Below are positions 15,159 to 20,508 of a stretch of 29,363 bases of DNA, one piece after another. A program made the translations under genes and the position numbers. Source of the DNA: a virus. Location: IMG/VR virus record IMGVR_UViG_3300037502_003076, positions 1 to 29,363 of that record. One strand, 5' to 3'. The notes beneath the pieces were generated by a model, which saw nothing but the letters and a program-made list of their open reading frames with translations, was not told the origin of the DNA and made no database searches. How positions within the stretch are numbered: the first letter of the stretch is position 1; every line of letters begins with the position of its first letter.

Positions 15159-15191
15159 CGGCGGGGAGTTCCCCCCTCCGCCGTTCGGCGG
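15159..15191 (+). repeat. Two mutually exclusive GC-rich hairpins after erf
   Basis: Just after the erf stop, CGGCGGGG (15159-15166) can pair with CCTCCGCCG (15175-15183) with one G-U pair. Alternatively CCGCCG (15178-15183) can pair with CGGCGG (15186-15191). The two folds share the same arm, so only one can form at a time. They precede the T-tract terminator and may stabilise the mRNA end or tune termination. Confidence 0.4.
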
Positions 15192-15192
15192 G

Positions 15193-15230
15193 CTTCGGTG
15201 GCTTCCTTGGCGCCGAAGTCCGTTTTTTTT
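15193..15230 (+). terminator. Rho-independent terminator after exonuclease-erf
   Basis: CTTCGGTG (15193-15200) pairs with the downstream arm around 15211-15218 (core CTTCGG with CCGAAG, plus a G-U and a G-C pair). Eight T residues follow at 15223-15230 after a 4-base gap. It lies 37 bp after the erf stop and before the next promoter, so it cleanly separates the two rightward transcription units. Confidence 0.7.
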
Positions 15231-15268
15231 CCTTTTGGCCGGACAAACAAAAATCAACCCTCAAGGTG

Positions 15269-15297
15269 TTGACGCCGTGAAAACGCTGGTGTATACA
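15269..15297 (+). promoter_or_regulatory. Strong sigma-70 promoter for the 184-aa gene
   Basis: TTGACG (15269-15274) and TATACA (15292-15297) are separated by exactly 17 bp, close to consensus at both elements. The expected start of RNA is near 15304, giving a leader of about 40 nt. The leader carries an ACCGGCG-CCGAACA-GGGG block (15320-15340) that recurs before the 79-aa gene. Confidence 0.7.
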
Positions 15298-15344
15298 TAA
15301 CCCATGGCTTGCCGGATTCACCGGCGCCGAACAGCGGGGAAAAC

Positions 15345-15899
15345 ATGCAAACAAACAACTTCCACCAATTTTGCGAAATTCCCACCACTAGTTCCATGAA
15401 ATGGCGGTCCTTTTGGTATGCCAACCACGGATATGGCTGGTTTGTGGCTCCGGCCTGCCACTGGGGAGACCGGATGGACGACCAAGCCCACCGGGCATGG
15501 GAGGAACAATGTCGGGCCTTGGGCTTTGATGTGGCCAAATATGACTGGGCAAACCCGACGGCGCATAATCCGCAGGTCATGGCCCATAAGTCCGGCGGCC
15601 GCATATTTTTGCTGGTACATCTGGGAAAGGAAGACATGTTGCGGCAGCTTGCAAAACGCATTTACGTCGAAAATAACTGTATGTGGGAGCAACCGTACTT
15701 GGACAAAATGACGGACTACTGGGAGTCGATTCCCGAAGCGCAACGGCTTCGGTTCTACTCGCAATGGGGAATTGAGCCGTCCGACATTTACGGCTTGGAT
15801 TGCCTCCCGTCCGGCGAAGCGGTGGACCTGTTGACGGTGTGGAATTGGCTTCGATGCAACGATTCCGACTTTGAAGAAAAGGTGCAAAACGTATGGTAA
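15345..15899 (+). CDS. Unknown Trp-rich protein, 184 aa
   Basis: Not recognised. A globular, aromatic-rich protein with at least ten Trp residues, for example KWRSFWYANHGYGWFVAP near residue 19 and DLLTVWNWLRCNDS near the end. Other segments are FLLVHLGKEDMLRQLAKRIY and YWESIPEAQRLRFYSQWGIE. No signal peptide or membrane helix is present. The ATG at 15345 was chosen over an upstream in-frame ATG (15309) because GCGGGG lies 5 bases before it. It has its own strong promoter between two terminator/promoter boundaries, the layout of an accessory (moron-like) gene. Confidence 0.75.
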   Translation: MQTNNFHQFCEIPTTSSMKWRSFWYANHGYGWFVAPACHWGDRMDDQAHRAWEEQCRALGFDVAKYDWANPTAHNPQVMAHKSGGRIFLLVHLGKEDMLRQLAKRIYVENNCMWEQPYLDKMTDYWESIPEAQRLRFYSQWGIEPSDIYGLDCLPSGEAVDLLTVWNWLRCNDSDFEEKVQNVW

Positions 15900-16012
15900 G
15901 GGAATTTTTGGAAACAATTTCCAACAACTGGTGGCGGTTTGCCGGTGATGTGGTGTTCGTTTTTTTCTTCCTCCCGCTTGCGTTTTTGTTGTTGTGGTGG
16001 GTGACACCTTGA
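15893..16012 (+). CDS. Small single-span membrane peptide, 39 aa
   Basis: A short frame not obvious from size alone. It starts inside the end of the 184-aa gene (ATG 15893, overlapping its stop by 7 bases). The N-terminus is polar (MVREFLETISNNWWRFAG), and one hydrophobic helix follows (about 19-36, DVVFVFFFLPLAFLLLWW). The TGA at 16010-16012 overlaps the probable TTG start of the next gene. AAGG lies about 9 bases upstream of the ATG. Coupling on both sides supports it. The function is unknown. Confidence 0.55.
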   Translation: MVREFLETISNNWWRFAGDVVFVFFFLPLAFLLLWWVTP

Positions 16013-16245
16013 CGTGTCCATGCGGTAAGCCGCCCAGGGCCCTAGGCTTGTGCAACACCTGTTACATACGGGAGCGGCGCCGCAGACAAGGCGCAAAGCC
16101 GGCCATAAGACTGGACGATTACACGCACCTAAACGTCAAGGTGCCAACGCCCACCGTCGAAAAACTACGGGTGTTCGCCCAGCAACAAAACGTCAGTTTG
16201 GCCGCCTATGTCCGAGAGGTTTTGATTCAAGCCACTAGCCCGTAG
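16009..16245 (+). CDS. Zinc-finger plus ribbon-helix-helix protein, 78 aa (TTG start)
   Basis: Two parts are visible. The N-terminal zinc knuckle has Cys3, Cys5, Cys15 and Cys18 within CPCGKPPRALGLCNTCYIRE, followed by an RRRR stretch. The C-terminal part (about 39-76) resembles a CopG/RHH unit: HLNVKVPTPTVEKLRVFAQQ then LAAYVREVLIQA. It is a probable DNA-binding regulator. The TTG at 16009 overlaps the previous TGA (TTGA) and has GGTGGG seven bases upstream; GTG codons at 15994/15997 are alternatives without a Shine-Dalgarno. This is the second RHH-type protein of the genome. Confidence 0.65.
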   Translation: MTCPCGKPPRALGLCNTCYIRERRRRQGAKPAIRLDDYTHLNVKVPTPTVEKLRVFAQQQNVSLAAYVREVLIQATSP

Positions 16246-16261
16246 ACCGTCTGATGCGCTG

Positions 16262-16290
16262 TTAACAGGGTGGGACTGTGGCTGTATAAC
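16262..16290 (+). promoter_or_regulatory. Sigma-70 promoter for the 79-aa gene
   Basis: TTAACA (16262-16267) and TATAAC (16285-16290) are separated by 17 bp. The expected RNA start is near 16297. The leader contains an ACCGGCGGCCGAACAAGGGG block (16316-16335) nearly identical to that before the 184-aa gene, at a similar distance from its -10 element. Confidence 0.65.
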
Positions 16291-16342
16291 TATGTTCATC
16301 GACGCGACGGAATGAACCGGCGGCCGAACAAGGGGCAAGCAA

Positions 16343-16582
16343 ATGAGCGACATACAGGCGGCGATCAACTTTTTGCGGGCGGAAGTGACTGAAGACGGAA
16401 CCTACACATATCGTGCCGACGGAATAAACGTAGACATCGCCGGTGTGACGGAGGAGGACATGTATGACCTCGCCGCTCGTCTCGAGGCCATGCCCGACGA
16501 CAAGTGGCAGGCGTATTCCCGCTGGTGTGTGGAGTCATCGTCGATTGTCAGGGCCGCCCTGGTTAAGGCGTTCGGCTCGTAA
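16343..16582 (+). CDS. Small acidic hypothetical protein, 79 aa
   Basis: Not recognised. Acidic and mixed alpha/beta: DIQAAINFLRAEVTEDGTYT, then YRADGINVDIAGVTEEDMYD, then a helical C-terminal half containing RLEAMPDDKWQAY. It has its own promoter and GGGGCAAGC Shine-Dalgarno context. Its last 48 bases overlap, tail to tail, the end of the leftward HExxH lipoprotein gene, so the two genes are antisense to each other there. The size and acidity suit an early host-takeover or DNA-mimic type protein, but this is speculation. Confidence 0.7.
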   Translation: MSDIQAAINFLRAEVTEDGTYTYRADGINVDIAGVTEEDMYDLAARLEAMPDDKWQAYSRWCVESSSIVRAALVKAFGS

Positions 16583-17002
16583 GCCTTCGAGCGCCTGCCA
16601 GACTCCCAGCTCGGCCCATGTTTCGTGCGTCCCATCTTGATAGGGGCATTGGGCTATATGCGCCACTTCATGCCAGTAGGCGTTCTCCGCCCACTTGCTA
16701 TCGCCCAATTCCATGGTGGCATAGTCGCACCATGTCAGGCCGGCGACCCTCCGGTCCCATGCGTCCGTCCAGGTGCCGTCCGAGGTGCGCCACACTCGCA
16801 AAGCCATGCCTCCCAGCCGGGTACACAACTGCCCGTAAAGGTAACCCAAAGCGGAAACACTGGCGGCCTCCGCTTCGGCAAGGCCCGCACAGTCCGCAGC
16901 ACCCCAGGCCTGCATCCCGCATGGCGTTTCGCAGTCCGGCGGCGGCCATGGCGTGCAAGCGGCCAACATGGCCATTAGAACGGCCGTGGCCGTTGGTTTC
17001 AG
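16535..17002 (-). CDS. HExxH zinc-metallopeptidase-like lipoprotein, 155 aa (CTG start)
   Basis: Probably exported and lipid-anchored. Read from a CTG at 17002, the N-terminus MKPTATAVLMAMLAAC is a complete lipoprotein signal with lipobox LAAC (Cys16). HEVAH at 111-115 is a zinc-protease signature, with Glu131 as a possible third ligand. Six further Cys residues (24, 28, 38, 60, 92, 119) suit disulfides outside the cytoplasm. No ATG, GTG or TTG is available for a full signal; CTG overlaps the previous TGA (CTGA) with AGG upstream. As last gene of the lysis cassette it may help in envelope opening. Substrate unknown. Confidence 0.65.
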   Translation of the reverse strand: MKPTATAVLMAMLAACTPWPPPDCETPCGMQAWGAADCAGLAEAEAASVSALGYLYGQLCTRLGGMALRVWRTSDGTWTDAWDRRVAGLTWCDYATMELGDSKWAENAYWHEVAHIAQCPYQDGTHETWAELGVWQALEGLRAERLNQGGPDNRR

Positions 17003-17298
17003 CGCAGCACCTGGGCGGCCCCAAAACCCGCCAAAAGGCCCGCCAAGGCCACTAAAACGACAACCCAACCGGTAGGCGCCGGCGCTTTGGCCAATTCCGC
17101 TTCGGATGCCTTGGCGCGCTCGCATTCCCGCACATAATCAACGCACCGGGCCTCGGGGACATAACAGGCCCCCGGCCGCACCTCCACTGTTTGGCCGTCG
17201 GCATCCACCACCAGCCCAGAAGACAATTCACGGGCCGGAAATAGGGTTGGTGGGGTAACAGCCAACACCAAGGCAAGGCTAAAGCTTGCGCTTGGCAT
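16999..17298 (-). CDS. Lysis-region envelope protein, 99 aa
   Basis: The hydrophobic N-terminus (SFSLALVLAVTPPTLFPA, about 5-22) looks like a signal peptide or anchor. The middle part has three Cys (45, 52, 59). A C-terminal membrane helix runs at about 77-98 (GWVVVLVALAGLLAGFGAAQ). It overlaps the holin gene by 20 bp and the lipoprotein gene by 4 bp. The pairing of a membrane protein with an overlapping lipoprotein gene recalls two-component spanins, but the C-terminal anchor is the reverse of a normal inner-membrane spanin. The exact role is open. Confidence 0.65.
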   Translation of the reverse strand: MPSASFSLALVLAVTPPTLFPARELSSGLVVDADGQTVEVRPGACYVPEARCVDYVRECERAKASEAELAKAPAPTGWVVVLVALAGLLAGFGAAQVLR

Positions 17299-17764
17299 TG
17301 ATGGCTTTTACTGCGCTGGCGGTATTGGTGATTTTGGTTGCAGCGGCCTTGCCGGCCTCCGACGCCTTCCGGGCCGCGATTGCCGCCAAGATGTCTTTCA
17401 CCAACTCCCAGAGGGCCGCGCCTGAAAGGGCCGTCAAAAGGGCGGTTTGGAGCAAACCCCAGGTGATGGGCGCATTAGCCAAAAGGGCGGTTGCAAAGGC
17501 ACCGGCCACGGCCGTGGTGATGTTAAGCACCCAGCCGCCCCAAGTGGAGGAAAACAACCACGACAAACCCTTATCCAGTGGGTTTTCGTCGGGCAGCGCC
17601 TCTTGGATTTTGCGGCCGTAAACGCGCACAACGGCCACCAGGCACACCAGAGCAGCGGCGGCCACCACTTCCCAATCCCCCTTAGTAATCGCGCCAAACA
17701 AAATCTTAGCAAAGGGCTCAGGGTTTTCCAACTGGCCAGAAACCGTCAAAAAGGCGTAATTCAT
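17279..17764 (-). CDS. Holin-like protein with three membrane segments, 161 aa
   Basis: Probably forms the membrane lesion that releases endolysin. Hydrophobic segments lie at about 31-48 (WEVVAAAALVCLVAVVRV), 75-96 (ending GAFATALLAN) and 100-120 (ITWGLLQTALLTALSGAALW). A basic, Ala/Lys-rich C-terminal tail ends RKL. The ATG at 17764 has GGGAGGG six bases before it and overlaps the endolysin stop as ATGA. An upstream in-frame ATG (17779) would place that Shine-Dalgarno inside the gene and was rejected. The endolysin has no signal peptide, so a holin is expected here. Confidence 0.75.
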   Translation of the reverse strand: MNYAFLTVSGQLENPEPFAKILFGAITKGDWEVVAAAALVCLVAVVRVYGRKIQEALPDENPLDKGLSWLFSSTWGGWVLNITTAVAGAFATALLANAPITWGLLQTALLTALSGAALWELVKDILAAIAARKASEAGKAAATKITNTASAVKAINAKRKL

Positions 17765-18177
17765 GTTGTACCCTCCCAAACAAGCGGCGTTTTGCGAAAC
17801 CCCTTCAAATCGCGTCTATAGTTAAGTTTTTTTTGGATTTTAACGCAAGCGCCTTTTACTGGCTTGGTTGTGCCGCTGTTGCCACCAGACGCCCCAAGGC
17901 ACCCTCCATCATACCAAACTACCATCACATGGGTGATGCGCCCTGGTGGCCCATAGAATACCAAATCGCCAATGGCCGGGGTTTTGGTTTCCGGTAGGGT
18001 ATCAAATAGCCTTTGACTGTTGTGTGTTTGCCGCCAATCAGCCAAGCCGCATTCCCGCAGGCCGGCGGTTACCAACCCGCTACAGTCGAATCTGTCGGGG
18101 CCCTTTGCGCCCCAAATGTAGGGTTTTCCCAACTGGGCTTCCAGCCAATTAATAAAGCGGGTGCGGTTTCCATTCAT
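17761..18177 (-). CDS. NlpC/P60-family endolysin, 138 aa
   Basis: A cell-wall peptidase that cleaves peptidoglycan peptides. The catalytic Cys32 is in RFDCSGLV and His83 in ITHVMVV, the standard order for NlpC/P60. PAIGDLVFYG (67-76) is also typical. No signal peptide is present, so release depends on the holin encoded next. The ATG at 18177 overlaps the preceding gene's TGA (ATGA). A 78-residue upstream extension in this frame only reads the neighbour out of phase and was rejected. Confidence 0.9.
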   Translation of the reverse strand: MNGNRTRFINWLEAQLGKPYIWGAKGPDRFDCSGLVTAGLRECGLADWRQTHNSQRLFDTLPETKTPAIGDLVFYGPPGRITHVMVVWYDGGCLGASGGNSGTTKPVKGACVKIQKKLNYRRDLKGFRKTPLVWEGTT

Positions 18178-18428
18178 TTTTCCGCCCTCCGTTGCCAATA
18201 CTCGGAAAGGTGGGTGACCCGTTCCTCTAGCTTTTCTATTTGGGCCTGTTGGTAACCATCGCCCTTTTGCAGGGCCGCCACGTCCTCCCGTGTGTTGCGA
18301 AATTCTTTGGAGAGGTCGTGCAACTCTTTTTTGATGTCGCCCAACTGGACAGACAAAACCCGCAACATGGTGAGCGCCACGGTGACGTTTACGGCAAGTG
18401 GGATTGCCCAACTTGGAAAATCACTCAT
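18174..18428 (-). CDS. Small membrane-anchored coiled-coil protein (spanin/holin-like), 84 aa
   Basis: A membrane segment at about 7-24 (WAIPLAVNVTVALTMLRV) is followed by a coiled coil at about 28-80 (LGDIKKELHDLSKEFRNT, later QIEKLEERVTHLSEYW). This N-terminal anchor plus coiled coil is the layout of inner-membrane Rz-type spanins, though it is short; a holin or antiholin is the alternative. It has an AGAGGG Shine-Dalgarno and is coupled to the endolysin gene. Confidence 0.7.
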   Translation of the reverse strand: MSDFPSWAIPLAVNVTVALTMLRVLSVQLGDIKKELHDLSKEFRNTREDVAALQKGDGYQQAQIEKLEERVTHLSEYWQRRAEK

Positions 18429-18440
18429 GGCGCCCTCTGG

Positions 18441-18746
18441 TTATTCCAAACCCTCGGCCATAGAATGACAGGACAGGAAGTCGTCCTCCACCGCAGGGAA
18501 TACCGCCGGGCACTCATGGCAGGTTTCCGGCAGGGCCTTCCCTTCGTTGTCGTGCATGATTCCGCACACAACCAACACCCAGCTTCCGTCTTCTTTGTGG
18601 GTGTAGTTGGCAACCTTGACGCGGGTGTTTTCCTTCTTCAGCTTCACAACCTTGTCGGCGTCGGCAGCTTGAGAAACGACAGCGCCGCCAGCCCCCAGGG
18701 CAATTCCGGCTGCGAGTATTGATGCGTTGAGTGTGTTGGTTTTCAT
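18441..18746 (-). CDS. Secreted small Cys-containing protein, 101 aa
   Basis: A Sec-type signal peptide is clear: MKTNTL, then a hydrophobic core (ASILAAGIALGAGGAVV), with likely cleavage at SQA-AD near residue 27. The mature part has Cys61, Cys76, Cys79 and Cys93, including a CHEC motif, so disulfides or metal binding are possible. The ATG overlaps the fibre gene stop as TAATG. It is the last of three consecutive signal-bearing late genes. The function is unknown; a periplasmic role late in infection or virion attachment are both possible. Confidence 0.75.
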   Translation of the reverse strand: MKTNTLNASILAAGIALGAGGAVVSQAADADKVVKLKKENTRVKVANYTHKEDGSWVLVVCGIMHDNEGKALPETCHECPAVFPAVEDDFLSCHSMAEGLE

Positions 18747-20077
18747 TAGTTGTTTACCCTTCCGATTTCAACAAAGCGGTCCGTGACATAAACAAACTCG
18801 ATTGTGTCCCATTGCCCGGCGGTAAAGTTACCAGCCATCTCGGTGACGCCTGCCGTGTCCGTGAAGGTAATGTTATTGGCTGAAACGTTGATGGCTCGGT
18901 GATGTACGCCAGATCCAATCGAGGTTTCGCTCAGCGTAATATCGCACCCATCGGCATCGTTGCAGGTGAAATGCGTTATGGCCCTTCCATACGCAGGCTG
19001 CCATGTGTACGCCGCTGCCGTTCCTCCGCCGTTGTCCGCAATTGTTATAGCAGATGCAAACTGACCAAAAAAGCCGACGTTGTTGATGTTGGAAAACGCA
19101 CCAGCGGTCACCTGTCCATCTTCTTGTACTGAAAAACCAACTAAACCGTCATGGCGTTCTACTGTGAGAATCAAGTCAGCACTGGCAATATCAATCCCAG
19201 CCTTCAACCGAATAGCAGGCACGGTACCTGTGGTGACCGAATCTGCCGTGTTGCTCGTCATCGTGAGGCTGGTGCTGGAATTGCCTCCCGTGAAGCTGCT
19301 ACCGGAAGTGGCCGTCGCGGCGTAGCTGGCCCCGCTCAGGTTGCCCAGGTAGTCGATGAATGAAACTTCGCTCGTGGTGTTGTTTCGCACGGAAACAATT
19401 TTTGCACCTGCGGTTGTGAGATTTTGATTTGTTGACAAAACTACACCAACCGACGATGCACCATCGGCCTGCCTTCCTTGTATATTCATCGAAACCGCGC
19501 TTCCGGTGGTTACAAGGCCGCTTCCAGAGCTAATGGTTGGAGCCTGTAGGGTTCCGTTTTCCTGAAGGTACATAACAATACCGTTGTTTGACTTCAAAAC
19601 ACTCATGATGATGTCTGTGTCTGCGATGTCTTGAGATGCCTTGAAAACAAACGCGCTTTCTTGGCCCGTATTGAATTGGGTGAAAGCGTCAGTGGTGTTG
19701 CTCTGGAAATACATAGCGTTTGTTGCGCTACCGCCTGAAAACAAGGCTGCGGCGTTGGTTGCGTTGGTGGCCTCAAAACTAGTAGCCTGCACTGGCACAT
19801 TGGCTTCGAAATTTGCACCGTCATCGATGAAATAACGCCCCGTATTTCCCAGGGACAACCGACATCCGGTGTTGGTGCAGGTATAGGCCTGATTTCCACT
19901 GGCCGTGGTTGAATTGTAGCTTGATGCCGCCACCGTGCTGGTGGTGACAATCGGGCCCGACGTGGTGATTGATGATGGCCGCGTGTACGGGGTGCGCGCT
20001 TGCCCATAAGCCAAGGTGGCCGACAAACTCAACACAAAGGCCCCAAGCCCATAGAGGGAAAGTTTTCCAGGCCTCAT
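18746..20077 (-). CDS. Repeat-containing tail-fibre-like protein with signal peptide, 443 aa
   Basis: Begins MRPGKLSLYGLGAFVLSLSA with likely cleavage after AYG (residue 25). The mature part is Asn/Ser/Thr-rich. Three related repeats of about 34 residues lie at 149-182, 218-252 and 296-329, each with a hydrophobic strand then a turn such as LQENGTLQAP or VQEDGQVTAG. Two matching Cys pairs occur, CTNTGC (67-72) and CNDADGC (372-378). This is fibre-like. The ATG at 20077 overlaps the prior TGA; a 32-residue extension upstream is out of phase with the neighbour and rejected. Why a fibre needs Sec export is unclear. Confidence 0.7.
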   Translation of the reverse strand: MRPGKLSLYGLGAFVLSLSATLAYGQARTPYTRPSSITTSGPIVTTSTVAASSYNSTTASGNQAYTCTNTGCRLSLGNTGRYFIDDGANFEANVPVQATSFEATNATNAAALFSGGSATNAMYFQSNTTDAFTQFNTGQESAFVFKASQDIADTDIIMSVLKSNNGIVMYLQENGTLQAPTISSGSGLVTTGSAVSMNIQGRQADGASSVGVVLSTNQNLTTAGAKIVSVRNNTTSEVSFIDYLGNLSGASYAATATSGSSFTGGNSSTSLTMTSNTADSVTTGTVPAIRLKAGIDIASADLILTVERHDGLVGFSVQEDGQVTAGAFSNINNVGFFGQFASAITIADNGGGTAAAYTWQPAYGRAITHFTCNDADGCDITLSETSIGSGVHHRAINVSANNITFTDTAGVTEMAGNFTAGQWDTIEFVYVTDRFVEIGRVNN

Positions 20078-20508
20078 TGGTAAACCCCCGTGGAAACCCT
20101 CACAGTGATGTTTCCGCCGTCGGTGGGTGCGCCACCATCGGCAAACAGGTGGCCAACACCCACGGGCTTCCAAAGGGCCCGGCCCTCTTTAACCAGTGGC
20201 TCCAAGTCGCCAAAATTAACGCAACGCTGGCCGGTGCTGGTGGGTACCGTCAAATTAAGCTCCGGGGTTTTCACCCACCCACCAAACGGGTTGTCATAAT
20301 ACCAGCTTTCCAACACCCCACCATCCACCTGGTCGCCTGCCGGGGCACAAACCATCACCCGCAGGCCTTCCGACTTAACCAGCGAAACGCCATCGGAGGC
20401 CGACGTGGGCGCCGTTGTGGAAGTGCTGGGAAACGTGCCAGTCCAAACATTGACAGCCGCCCACGCTATGGCCGCAACAAACAAAACAAAAAGGCTTGCT
20501 GGTTTCAT
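20074..20508 (-). CDS. Secreted or membrane-anchored protein, 144 aa
   Basis: The N-terminal hydrophobic segment (MKPASLFVLFVAAIAWAAVN) is a signal peptide or anchor. The rest is beta-rich and contains two Cys (54 and 96) that could pair, with segments VMVCAPAGDQVDGGVLESWY and GWVKTPELNLTVPTSTGQRC. No family was recognised. It is coupled by ATGA to both neighbours, the scaffold gene before and the fibre gene after. It could be a fibre-associated, receptor or superinfection-exclusion type protein. Role open. Confidence 0.7.
   Translation of the reverse strand: MKPASLFVLFVAAIAWAAVNVWTGTFPSTSTTAPTSASDGVSLVKSEGLRVMVCAPAGDQVDGGVLESWYYDNPFGGWVKTPELNLTVPTSTGQRCVNFGDLEPLVKEGRALWKPVGVGHLFADGGAPTDGGNITVRVSTGVYQ

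Noticed and set aside
15318-16058. 246-codon leftward open frame over the 184-aa gene
   Set aside because: It covers two promoted, coupled rightward genes in antisense and would have to begin inside the zinc-finger gene without a ribosome-binding site.
18178-18411. 78-residue N-terminal extension of the endolysin
   Set aside because: It overlaps the 84-aa gene out of phase, while the ATGA-coupled internal start gives a normal NlpC/P60 domain at once.
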